In this document: positions 1 through 9,271 of the stretch, piece after piece
Layout: each line of letters starts with the position of its first letter
Numbering within the stretch: the stretch's first letter is position 1
Source of the DNA: Physocladia obscura
Taxonomy: Eukaryota > Chytridiomycota > Chytridiomycetes > Chytridiales > Chytriomycetaceae
Length of the DNA: 16,749 nucleotides
NCBI GenBank assembly: GCA_027596945.1
Contig: JADGJH010000563.1
Location: 1-16,749, forward strand
Direction: 5' to 3'
Notes under the pieces: model-generated
Seen by the model: only the letters and a program-made list of their open reading frames with translations
What the model was told of the DNA's origin: nothing
Database searches by the model: none
Position numbers and translations under genes: made by a program

Positions 1-2980
1 ATAAACTATTTTGTTTAACATTTAATATTGTGCATTCAGTTTGTATATCTAAATATAATTTCATTATATTTAACACAACCTCATAGCCAAGGCTTTGCAT
101 TTGCTAATTTTTGTAATAAAAAAATCAAGAAATTTTTTGTTTTTTGAGGTGTTTCATGTTTCATCAGTTCTCTGTATATTTTCCCATATCAGGCACTCTT
201 GTGCTACATATAAAGAAAAAAAGTTCACTGAACAATCCACTGCACATCAGTCAAATTGTGAAGTTGTATATATCCAAGTGAAACCACTGTGAGAATCAAT
301 CAAATGAAAAACAGCGGGAGCAACTTACACTTTAAAGGGGATGTGGTTGACATAGGGGTGAAATAACCTCATCATACGTTCTCACTGCTAATCACAATAT
401 CAATCTCATAGTGGGGTTTTGAGCTCCCAATTTGACAATTAGCTGTTCGGCCAAGGTTTTGTTGTCACGGTATTGAGTCGATTCGCGTTGTTGAGTGCGG
501 TACAAGAGTGCCAGATCTCCTTTTTGAAAACGACGTGATTTATGACAAAGTTGTGAACAATTTCAGTGGCAAAACTGGACGGACTTAAATCTATAACAGA
601 TTCACATTAGTTTCATAGAGAGCACTATAAAAACAGTCCAACTTTCGATTAAGCCACAAACCAACATTCTTGATTCAATAAATTGTCATTCATCTTGGTC
701 TTGAGAAACTTGCTGTCAAGTGAAAGCCAAAGTCTACCTGAACTTAAATAACATGCTAGAATCAGGGCATCTGAGAGTTCCAACGGCATTCTCTAGAATC
801 CAGTCCAGCAGCTCGGCGGCAACCTCATATTATTAATCTCATGAGATTGAAAAGAGGAGAAACAAACCCCGGACCGCACGCGCACATAATTAACACGATC
901 TTCCGCAGGCACCTTCAATCCAACGCCATTTTCAACATAATATTTAAGAACAACATTCCGCAACATTCAATTATTGAATTGAGAAACGTTTTAACATTGA
1001 TTTTTTTTCTTGTGAGAGGTCGATATATAGTCGGTATAAAGATTTCAAACATATATGAATGCGATTTAGCAAGTTAATTTAATGAAGTTTTGAATGATTG
1101 CCAAGAATGACTGATGGCAATTATCTGAGAGACTGACACGACAGAATCGACAACTAGAGCTCGCTTTGATGGCGAAACCTGAGTGTTAGTTAAGAAGATA
1201 CTCAAGGTAATTGGCTATTGATCCGACACTGTTTCGACATGTTATGGTATTTGGCTCTTGTGTCGACTCACAAACGATGAAGATGATACGACTGCGGTAT
1301 TAGTGCTGGTCAAGAGTATCTGGATTCAGAGTGTTGAGGCTGTCGTTTTGTGATTGAAACAGCAGGAGCTGCTTCCTGGTATAAAATGGCCTGTCGGATT
1401 TTTTCAAAGGAAGAGATTTCAAGAACGACGGATGATGGAAGAGATTTCAAGGAGGAAAAAGAATTTGTTTTATTTTTGGAACAGAACAGAGTTAAAAAGT
1501 GATCCACAGTCACATTCCAACAAAGTCTGTGCTGGTGGACTTTTTGTATTTTCAGGCGTTTTCAAATTCCGTCAACGAAGAAGTCTTTGACTGGTTTACA
1601 TGAGCTTTCGCAGCATGTGGGCAGAATCGAAAATAGTATTTTGGCCACAGTTGAAAGTGAATGAAAATGAAAAAAAAAAACCAAGAACAGACACATATAT
1701 CAACAAATCGATTATTACCTTTTTTTTTCCATTCTTTTACTTCAAGTTTCTCAAAAACGAGTTTTGACTTTGGTGATTTCTTTCGATTTCCCACCATATT
1801 TTTTTCTAGTACTTCGAAACTAGTGAAAAAAAGCAATCAATGTTGACCTTGCGTTGCAGACAATGGCAAAAAACGCACTTCAACAGAATATGGAAGTTGA
1901 ATTGAATAAATTTTTTTTCAGGGGTCTTTTATAATTTGAATTCTCAGGTACAATGATGTTGGTGTGACTGTTCGCATTGATCAAGATGGTAATTCTTCAG
2001 TTATAGCAGCAGCTGGCAGCGGATGGATATTATTGTTGAATCTGGCTATGAAAATGAGAGATGCATAGCAGTTTTTCCTTTGTTTCTTCACCTTTTTGCT
2101 GTTCGTGTTTTGTTTCAAGAAATTTGGTTTTCATTTGAGGGTATCATTACAAATTCTTCACACATAATTGTTTGCGTGTTATCACATCAAGCTCCAAACG
2201 CAAAAAAGATCGAGCTTATTTTTGCGTGTTTTTCTTCACACATAAATATCAATGATTATTTCATAATACCCCTGCATTTGGTCCTTTATTCCGAAGACAC
2301 TGACATTTCAAAAAATCTTGGGTGGAGATTAGTCACATTTACGATGAAACAAAAAAAATTATTAAAAAAGAAGATTCAATGTACTCACCCCAGCGCAAAT
2401 TGCAAAGATTGATGCGAGATTTTCGAAATTTTAGTTCACGCAGATGAGCATCTCCGCCGAAAACAACAAAATTCAAATTAGTAATAAAAAAAGGAGAGGA
2501 ACAAGAAAAAAATTTTTTTTCAGGTGGAAAGATTTTGAAACCCTTTTTTTCATTTTTCCGCGAATGTAGCGTCTTGTAGTTTTGTTCTATCCTTTGATAA
2601 TTTTGATTTGATGCATTTAATCTGTAAAAGCGAGTAGAAGCAGAACATGTAAATAGGTCCCAGAGAGAGCTATATTTGGGTGTGTCTGCCTCATGGGATT
2701 TTTTTTTGATTAAAAAGGGTTGTCGAATGAATTTTCTAAATTCTGCATTGGAAATGAAAAAACAACCTATTACAATGCAGAAATCCAGTAGCAGTGCATT
2801 GTTTGATCCATTGTAAAGATGCTTTCAAAAAGCAATACGCAGTTTCGGTACCTTTATGCTGTACGGCTAAAGCCATTATTACAAAGATCTCTCCGGTGAC
2901 GAACCGACAAATCACGTGGCCCAACTAGAAAAAATTCAAAAAATTCAAAGAAAAATTCAAAAAAATATAGTGGAAGGAAA
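1..2980. other. Gene-free AT-rich region, CpG-normal
   Basis: No reading frame here matches a family I recognise. The stretch from about 300 to 1320 is richer in G+C and CpG and has short open stretches on both strands, none with a convincing start or motif. From about 1640 to 2560 it is dominated by A and T runs, including two acceptor-like tracts of eight or more T followed by CAG (ending near 1921 and 2523). A 15-base direct repeat (GGAAGAGATTTCAAG) lies at 1409-1423 and 1437-1451. Around 2150-2245 the words CTTCACACATAA and TTGCGTGTT each occur twice. It may be the promoter-distal spacer of the transporter or a heavily decayed gene. Confidence 0.5.
2928..2968. repeat. A-rich AAAAATTC tandem repeat
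   Basis: Three to four imperfect copies of an 8-12 base unit containing AAAAATTC lie just upstream of the transporter's TATA-like box. Such a rigid A-tract region could keep nucleosomes off the promoter; that role is inferred. Confidence 0.55.
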
Positions 2981-2983
2981 AGG

Positions 2984-2989
2984 TATAAA
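2984..2989 (+). promoter_or_regulatory. TATA-like box of the sugar transporter
   Basis: TATAAA lies 69 bases upstream of the transporter ATG, between an A-rich repeat and a short purine-rich leader. Position and context fit a core promoter. No specific activator site is claimed. Confidence 0.45.
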
Positions 2990-3057
2990 GAGGGAGGCAC
3001 AGAATCCCTGTTGAATAATATCTTCCCTTATCACTTTCACAGCACAGAAGCGAAATA

Positions 3058-4566
3058 ATGGGATCAAACACCTTCAGTATTCTTATTTCGATCACTGCTG
3101 GTCTGGGTGGTCTCCTCTTCGGTTACGAAATTGGAGTCATTGGGTTAGTTTCTTACTGCGAAGGACACATTAACAGTTAACTGACATCTACTGCACACAG
3201 ACAAGTCTTGCAGATTCAGAACTTCATTGACACTTTTGGAACCGCTGACCAGAACACGAATGCCTGGGTGGCTTCCTTGTTCCAGCTGGGATGTGTTTTT
3301 GGCGCTGCTGCCTTCTCTATCTTGGCAGATACCTTGGGTCGTAAGCGGTCCATTATCGTGTCTGGAACTATATTTGCTCTCGGGGGTGTCCTTCAAGCTG
3401 TTGGGTCTTCGCTCGCACTTCTCCTTGTTGGAAGACTTGTCTCCGGCTTTGCTATTGGTATTGCCTCGATGGTTGTTCCCGTTTACCTCGCCGAAACTGC
3501 TAGTACTTCCCAACGTGGAATGATTACAGTTATTTACCAACTCATGATCACTATTGGTATTCTTATTGCTGCCATTGTAAACACGATTATCATCGAAGCT
3601 AGTGGGGGTGTTGATGCCGGCAAGGACTGGCCATGGAGACTTTGCATGGGTATTCAAGCCGTTCCATCTGTCTTTTTGATTATTCTTGTCTCTTTCATTC
3701 CATTCTCTCCACGTTGGTTGGCTGAGAAAGGTCGTCATGATGAGGGTCTCGAAACTGTTGCGAAGCTCCGTGGACTCACTTCATCTGATGCTGCTGCCAT
3801 TGAGGAATACCAGTTGATTAAAGACAATGCTGAGTACGAGGCTACTGTTGGCAACGCTGGATGGGGTGAAGTCTTCTCCGGCTCCAACCGCCGCCGTGTT
3901 GCCATCGGAATGGTAAACCAAGCATTCCAGCAGCTCACTGGTATTAACGTTATCTTGTACTTTGGGCCGACTTTGTACAAAAATCTTGGATTCTCAGCGA
4001 CGGTCTCAACCGAAATTATGCCAATCGTTTTCGACTTCATTAACTCTGTCTGCACGTTCCCAGGAATGTATGGGATTGACAAATTTGGTCGTAGACCACT
4101 TCTTCAGTGGGGTGCTGTGGGTATGGCAGTTGCACACTTTTGTGTGTTCTTTAGTGGTCAAGCAGCAGTCGATCAAGGTAGTAGCTCTCTTGGCGGTCTG
4201 GCGTTGTTCTTTGTTGCAGTGTTTTACTTCTTCTTCGCTTCTACTTGGGGTCCAGTTGTTTGGTCTTACCAATCTGAAATCTTCCCATTACGTGTCCGTG
4301 CCAAAGGGACAGCCATTTGTACTATGACGAACTGGGGAGCTGGTTTTATTATCACTTGGGCTTTTCCACAGGTTCAAAGTGCATTGCAAACTAAATCTGA
4401 TGTGTACTGGATTTTCTTCAGTTTCTGTGTCGCCATGGGTGTTTGGACCTACTTCGCTGTTCCTGAAACAAAGGGTTTGAGCCTTGAAGAGATTGGTGCT
4501 GTCTTCGGAGACAAAACTGTAACGTCTGCTAACCCGGAGATTGTTAAAAGTGACACTAAGGCTTGA
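3058..4566 (+). CDS. MFS sugar (hexose) transporter
   Basis: This is a plasma-membrane hexose transporter of the major facilitator superfamily (Sugar_tr, PF00083; TCDB 2.A.1.1), probably a sugar-proton symporter. It has two exons, 3058-3143 and 3201-4566, around a 57-base GTTAGT...ACACAG intron; splicing restores the conserved first-helix block GYEIGVIGQVLQ and gives 483 residues, normal for the family. Visible hallmarks in order are DTLGRKR (72-78), PVYLAE (122-127), SPRWLAEKGR (198-207), QQLTGIN (272-278), DKFGRRP (322-328), PLRVRAKG (391-398) and PETKGLSLEE (450-459). The hydrophobic pattern fits twelve membrane helices with a loop after the sixth. The ATG at 3058 starts directly at helix 1, so the cytosolic N-terminus is very short, and the C-terminal tail is also short. 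The TATA-like box is at 2984 and AATAAA follows the stop. Glucose, xylose or another hexose as substrate cannot be told from sequence. The gene looks intact. Confidence 0.93.
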
Positions 4567-4595
4567 AAATAGTTCTTTGGAAGATGTTCTTAAAA

Positions 4596-4601
4596 AATAA
4601 A
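4596..4601 (+). terminator. Poly(A) signal of the sugar transporter
   Basis: AATAAA stands about 30 bases after the transporter stop codon and is followed by AT-rich sequence, the expected place for 3' end processing. Confidence 0.5.
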
Positions 4602-4814
4602 ACATTGACATTAGATGTAGTTGAAACACCTTCATGACTTTCAAAGATACCCAAAAACTTCGAACGAAGGTAACAAGTGTATCAAAACAGGTATCACCAA
4701 TGGACATTACCCCCAAAAAATTAGAGACTTGGGGAGAGACATGAAAATTTGAGCATGTCTGATCAACGATGTGTTGGAGAAAACTGGCAAATATGATGTG
4801 TGTGCTAGGAAGCG

Positions 4815-5482
4815 TATAAAAATATGGATAGCGCAATGTTGTGGAGCACGTCAGTGAACTGCAAACGCATTCCGACGCCCCCGATGTAGTTACTGACAGG
4901 CACAATGTACCAGTTGTGCGCAATTGTGCGGCGAATCACATCTCGAACCTTGTGTTGACAAAAGACAACATTAATGAACCAAGTTTCGGGCTATTTATGC
5001 CTGTTTTGAATGAAGACTACAAAATTGCTAGGGGAGGTCAAGGGGCAGCTTTTTTTTTGTTTTGGTTTTCCTGAAACTAAAACACAAAAAAGACATAACA
5101 AACAAAACAGTCTTCGTGGTTGATTCAATCCCTGTATTGCGCCCCGCCTGTCAGACTCCCAGAATCGCCGTCAACGAGGCGTCCAATATCGTTACAACAA
5201 ATCCTCGTCGCTCAATCGCGGCCGGTGAACAACGAAGGCAACTGCTCGCCTAATGACAGTGGCCCTGGCAAGCGCAGCAGATACATAGGTGGACTAGCCG
5301 GACAAGCGATGCAACACGCGACGCTGCGGCAACGAAATCAACGGCAGTTTCTTTGCGAACCTGGAAAGTCGGCGAGAAAGCCATCACCAGACAGAGTAGG
5401 TGCATCAACAAAAACAAAAACAAAAACAAAAACAGCCAGCACGAAGAACAAGAAAAACCCCAAAGTCTCTTATCTTGCGTAG
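4815..5482 (+). other. Unassigned coding-like region, possible spliced gene
   Basis: This block has normal CpG and is more GC-rich than its flanks. TATAAA at 4815-4820 is followed by an open stretch at 4841-5036. A candidate donor GTCAAG at 5037 and acceptor AACAG ending at 5110 would join it to a second frame that ends at 5253; in genomic sequence another frame stays open from 5120 to 5482 and is basic (KTKTKTK). Neither frame begins with ATG, and the first ATGs after the TATA-like box lead to very short ORFs. I recognise no domain. It could be a lineage-specific gene with a missed first exon, a decayed gene, or a noncoding transcript. Confidence 0.2.
5409..5433. repeat. CAAAAA hexanucleotide microsatellite
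   Basis: Four perfect copies of CAAAAA in a row. It encodes alternating Lys-Thr in the frame open from 5120 to 5482, if that frame is used. Confidence 0.85.
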
Positions 5483-5529
5483 AATATTTTAAAATAAAAT
5501 AATATTTCTGATTTCTAATTTCAATTGAG

Positions 5530-5545
5530 TTTTTTTTTTTTTTTT
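5530..5545. repeat. Poly-T tract at the edge of the CpG-poor island
   Basis: A run of 16 T residues. It lies almost exactly where CpG dinucleotides stop (last one at 5555), so it may mark the insertion edge of repeat-derived DNA, for example a reversed poly(A) tail of a retroelement. That reading is inference. Confidence 0.6.
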
Positions 5546-5604
5546 AAAACAAAACGGCAGGCAAACAGTATACTGAATCCAGCACAGATTCAAGCAAACC
5601 ACCA

Positions 5605-5652
5605 TATCTGCTACTGCCAATTGCTTATAAAACATCCTATCTGCTACTGCCA
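5605..5652. repeat. 15-base direct repeat pair
   Basis: TATCTGCTACTGCCA occurs at 5605-5619 and again at 5638-5652. It may be a local duplication at the edge of inserted DNA. Confidence 0.7.
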
Positions 5653-6153
5653 TGGCTTTTTTATTGCTTTAGAGCTATGTAAGCTGGTGACAAGGCCCCT
5701 GATAATGTGATGCTAAACCTGCCTAATGAATATTCTATTGATTAGTATCCAGCTACAGCAATCATGGTTCTTTGTACTTTCCTTAGTTATAGCTGTTGTT
5801 TTTCTGTGAGTTGAAGACAAATTAATAATGAATAACTCCATTCTCAACTTTCACATTTAGTCATCTTTGATATCACCTAATATTTGTGCATCAAATACTG
5901 GCATCAGCTGAGGCCAGTAAGCAGTGGAGAGTCATTGACCCTTCAACATCTGCATTAAACAATTGAAACTCACCACAGCAAAGCAATGGAAATAGGTCCA
6001 GAACAAACTCAGGAGATGTCTAAACCCTGGTTAGGTCCTGAGAATAGCTAGGTAGCATCGTTCACTCTCTGGAGATAAATATAATAGATAAGATAAATAG
6101 AAACAGGTAAGTATGGTTAATAAACACACACACAATGTTTTCTCTTTTTCCAA

Positions 6154-6655
6154 CTAAGATACCAAGTCCTTGTTCTGGCACTGCCAGCAACAAGAACCCT
6201 TTGCTTCACACCCAGGCTGCACTCTGTCAATGAATGCATCTAGGGTTGCATCATCACCCATTGCCCTGGTTGCCCAACTGTGTCCTGTCCACATGGTGGT
6301 ATACTTTTTCACAAGCTTATATTAGCTGCTCCAATTATGAGGCAGTCTGCTCCATTTCTGGCAATGCCCATGCCTCCTAGTCCTGGGGAATATGCCTCCC
6401 AAAGGATGGTGCACTACTCTAGGATATCCACTAACTCATTCCACAGCATCGCTAGATTTGTCCCAAGTGCTATGGAAGGCAGGGGGTGGAAAGAGTAAAG
6501 AAAAGGTTGGCACTTACTCCTTGAGCTGCTGTGAGTCCAGTACAACAGCTCCAAGGGTCACTCTCATGGTGGAAGACCTGCAGTGGTGCAGAGACACCAG
6601 TTGAGCTCAATGTACCACTGGCCTTGCAGAGCTGTTTGCATCCTGCAAACAACAT
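6154..6655 (-). pseudogene. Decayed unidentified ORF, minus strand
   Basis: A mostly open minus-strand frame runs from about 6490 down to a TAG at 6154, interrupted by one TGA and one TAA. It has a coding-like mix including MGDDATLDAFIDRV and a Cys-rich end (CEAKGSCCWQCQNKD). Upstream on the same strand lies a possible 48-base intron (GTAAGT...CCATAG) and another stretch, open in one frame for 61 codons from an ATG at 6655, while a second frame reads like WYIELNWCLCTTAGLPP before two TGA codons. I cannot assign a family. CpG depletion and TGA stops suggest an old mobile-element gene. Confidence 0.3.
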
Positions 6656-6660
6656 GCCAT

Positions 6661-6850
6661 TTTTCAGAACATCTTCAATTTATTATTTTAACTTCAAAAC
6701 CTAAAGAAAAACAAAACAAATTAATAAGAAAACCCAAAACATGAATAATCAAAAAAGAACCAAACAAACAGACAACCAATAAATAAATAAAATTATATAC
6801 AAAATATAAATAAACAAATATATAAATAAATACAAATATTAACAAAATAA
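6661..6850. repeat. A-rich low-complexity stretch (AAATA/AACAA type)
   Basis: About 190 bases composed mostly of variants of AAATA, AAACA and AACCAA. It could be the degraded poly(A)-like tail of a retroelement copy. No coding signal is present. Confidence 0.6.
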
Positions 6851-6914
6851 TTATCAGATAAAGTCAAGGAGTTTTGAACAAACTCAACCATCATGTGAGA
6901 ATCTCAAAACATCA

Positions 6915-7407
6915 ATGCTACTGGCCATTACAGGCAATGCCACAATTTGGAAGGTGGTTGCAGAGCATGCAAAGGCACAGGTTGACTGTGTCAAAGCACA
7001 AATGAGAGAGTTGCAGACTGAAATGACTGAATTGCAAAAATTGCTGAAGTTGGAATGCAGATTGTGCAACAACCAAAGGCTTAAATCAGGTGCATAATTT
7101 GCCAAATTCTACAGCACAGAGAGAACCTTTAAGCAGAAGTCATGTTGGGAAAATTGGTAGCAGTATGGACAGTTGCTTGGTACCAGGACTAGAAACAGGC
7201 CAGGTCTTGTGGGCAGATGAGTACAAAACCAAACATGCAAGCTTAAATGAGAATGAAGTCAGCTTACCTGACAATGGAACAAATCCTCCTGACAATTTGA
7301 GCAGCACTGAATTGGACCGGAATTATGTGTCAGGATTCTGTAGATTGGCAAAGGCATACCTCAAGCAGGCAACAAATGGTGTTGAAGTATGCCCAACTCT
7401 GTGGTGA
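6915..7407 (+). pseudogene. Decayed ORF with coiled coil, plus strand
   Basis: From 6915 an ATG-started frame of 60 codons encodes a likely coiled coil (AQVDCVKAQMRELQTEMTEL) with a Cys pair after it. A second frame opens at 7090 and stays open to 7407 but lacks an ATG start. Together they could be fragments of one transposon protein, for example an RNA-binding ORF1 with a coiled coil, split by a frameshift. No domain is recognised beyond the heptad-like pattern. Confidence 0.25.
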
Positions 7408-7690
7408 GATGTGTATTACAAAACAAGTATAAATCTTCATTAATTTAAAATTTATTTGTCTCTTCTCAAATAAAAGAAATAAATTGTTTGTCTTAAGTTT
7501 ATTTCAATAAAGTTTAGATATAAAAATAGCTTTATTTATGGGGAGTTGATAAAGCAAACAATCTTTATGAAAAGATTAAATTGATACTGTTTCAACTGAT
7601 CTGTTATTCTTACTGTGATACACTACTGCAGATGTGCCAACAGAATCAACAGAGAACCATTGAGAAGAAACTGGTATGTTCACTAGTTAA

Positions 7691-7839
7691 TATAGTAAGA
7701 GACCCACTCAACTTACTATAATGTTCAAATGCCTGGAAACACACACTCTCCTGGATCATCCTACACAAGAGCATGGCTTGTGTAGTAGACTAGGGAAGAG
7801 AGTAAGAGATACTCTGCAACATACAAATCATTTGAACAT
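7691..7839. repeat. Cluster of nested inverted repeats
   Basis: Four perfect inverted repeats lie side by side. TATAGTAAG (7691-7699) pairs with 7712-7720. ATGTTCAAATG (7721-7731) pairs with 7829-7839 and encloses two more hairpins: CTACACAAG (7761-7769) with 7777-7785, and AGAGT (7799-7803) with 7811-7815. The whole would fold as one hairpin beside a branched structure. It could be a miniature foldback element or a structured RNA. Confidence 0.6.
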
Positions 7840-8462
7840 AAGGATTTTCATAAATAATTGTATTAGGAATCAATAAAAACATTTAGAAAATGTAGAAAAG
7901 ACAAAAGACAGGTGCAAGATACTATGGATGCATCCACAGTCTCTTGTATCAACAGATCTGAATATGTTGATGGCCACAGCACATGTATTCACTGTTTGCA
8001 CAGTCAACTTTAGTTTATTAATAAAGATATTAAGCTATTTATTAAGTAAACAGAACAGTGATTTGTCTAAGGTCAACAAAAACTAAGAGAAGAAGCCAAC
8101 TGCCATTCACTATAACATCAATCATTTTGATTTATAACTAATGACAGAAAAACCACATTGGTTTGATTTTTCTCAAACATATTTTCATTGAAGAGGAAAA
8201 CTCAAAGATGCCTTATACTGCTGTATTTCAAAACATTTCAAATTCAGAAGCATCTCAAAGAACAAAATGGAAGAAAGAAACTACACAAAAAAGACTATAA
8301 GGAGATAAAGAGGGCCCTGGATTTAGGTGTTAATGTAGAATCTTAACAAATAAAAATTTTCTCAACTGTCAAATTTAAAGTCTACTATCAAGTCTTTGAT
8401 AATTGTTTTCCCCCTACTTGCTGCCCATTCTGCATGCTTCATGCCTTTTTCTTTTCTTTTTT

Positions 8463-8747
8463 CTAGTTTATTTTGTGTTCTTTCAATAAAATTGGCCTTT
8501 GGGGTGTCTTAGCAGCCCTTTTTTTGCCCAGAAACCTTCTTTGAACAATCAACTCAGCTGGTTGAAGTTCAACTGACATTGCTTTAAACCAGTCTCTTGT
8601 TGCTTTGTTGAATCTGGATTCCATATTGTGCAAAATATCCAAATGAGAGCCATGTTTTGCAGATGACAATGCTGTTGGCTTCAGTATAGTTTGATGCACT
8701 GGGGATACTAAGTGTGACTCCAGCAATGCCACATAAAATAAGTACAC
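8463..8747 (-). pseudogene. Decayed ORF, possibly retroelement-derived
   Basis: A 94-codon minus-strand open frame within the CpG-poor island. It has a basic C-terminal part (IVQRRFLGKKRAAKTPQRP) preceded by a helical segment with LDILHNMESRFNKATRDW. The layout loosely resembles the region after the reverse transcriptase in LINE elements, but no catalytic motif is present and the match is by eye only. Confidence 0.2.
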
Positions 8748-8845
8748 TTTCTTTTTTTTGCCTGCTTGTGACTTCAGTCAACTTGTTTGAAACACAACAA
8801 TCATGTTTGTGCTACTGGAGAGCATGCAGATGTGTAACATACGGG

Positions 8846-8851
8846 TATAAA
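8846..8851 (+). promoter_or_regulatory. TATA-like box upstream of the IML2-family gene
   Basis: TATAAA is 270 bases upstream of the IML2-family ATG and sits right where CpG sites reappear (first one at 8842). If used, the leader would carry two upstream ATGs (8970 and 8981). Confidence 0.3.
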
Positions 8852-8969
8852 TTGCAACTTTATGCATCCATCCTCACACAGAAACGGTGATTTCTCTGGC
8901 TCTGCGTTCTTCAGGATGCATTTGTTTTTCGCTGAAGAGCATTAAAGCTTCAAATCATTTCACTTGAGT

Positions 8970-9271
8970 ATGAAGCAGCAATGAGCACAGCATTGGGGAA
9001 GTTGATATATTTGTTTCAAGAAAAAAGGGAAGCGGATAATGGGGCTCCGGCAGATCAGCGAGAGAATCATACTCTGGCATCTTTACAACACTTTCCAAAG
9101 AAGGAAATAAAAAATCGGGAATGGGCAATTCGGATGTTCGAGCAAGAACTCCGTCGAATCCTGAAAACTTGCCAGAATCAGACGACGAAGACGATCATTT
9201 TCAGGATGCTGTTGACTTTGCAGGTATTACTATACACAAAAAGAACTAAGATAGCTTTGCAGAAAAAATAA
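8970..9271 (+). promoter_or_regulatory. Two overlapping upstream ORFs before IML2
   Basis: A four-codon ORF (8970-8984) ends in an ATGA overlap with the start of a second ORF at 8981. The second runs in a different frame across the IML2 ATG at 9121. If transcription starts near the TATA-like box, both would precede the main start and could limit its translation through termination-reinitiation. If transcription starts later they are irrelevant. The 96-codon ORF resembles no family and I do not call it a gene. Confidence 0.25.

Larger units (their letters stand above)
5550..8840. other. CpG-depleted, repeat-derived island
   Basis: By eye this 3.3-kb stretch has only three CpG dinucleotides (near 6059, 6450 and 7318), while TG and CA are abundant; flanking genes have several CpG per 60 bases. 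No intact gene is present. It holds decayed frames at 6154-6655 (minus), 6915-7407 (plus) and 8463-8747 (minus), A-rich low-complexity DNA at 6661-6850 and a cluster of inverted repeats at 7691-7839. The pattern is that of old transposable elements whose methylated CpGs have decayed. Confidence 0.7.

Noticed and set aside
392..620. Coding-like stretches on both strands, one with FQKGDLALLYR resembling the end of a gypsy integrase
   Set aside because: Three overlapping frames on opposite strands are all open over the same bases and none has a start, so the openness reflects base composition. No other retroelement domain is nearby.
841..1077. Short ORF containing GETNPGP, like a 2A ribosome-skipping motif
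   Set aside because: The conserved Asp and the hydrophobic stretch before it are absent, the ORF matches nothing else, and no downstream protein follows. Probably chance.
2023..2412. 129-codon ORF as a gene
   Set aside because: AT-driven composition, poly-Lys end from A-runs, no motif and no splice context.
3145..3738. Long minus-strand ORF inside the transporter gene
   Set aside because: It is antisense to strongly conserved transporter codons and has no family features; a shadow frame.
4288..4923. 211-codon minus-strand ORF
   Set aside because: Half lies antisense to the transporter C-terminus and the rest is low-complexity; no domain or promoter.
8981..9271. 96-codon ORF as a gene of its own
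   Set aside because: It overlaps the well-supported first exon of the IML2 gene in another frame, runs through its intron donor and resembles no family. Kept only as a possible upstream ORF.
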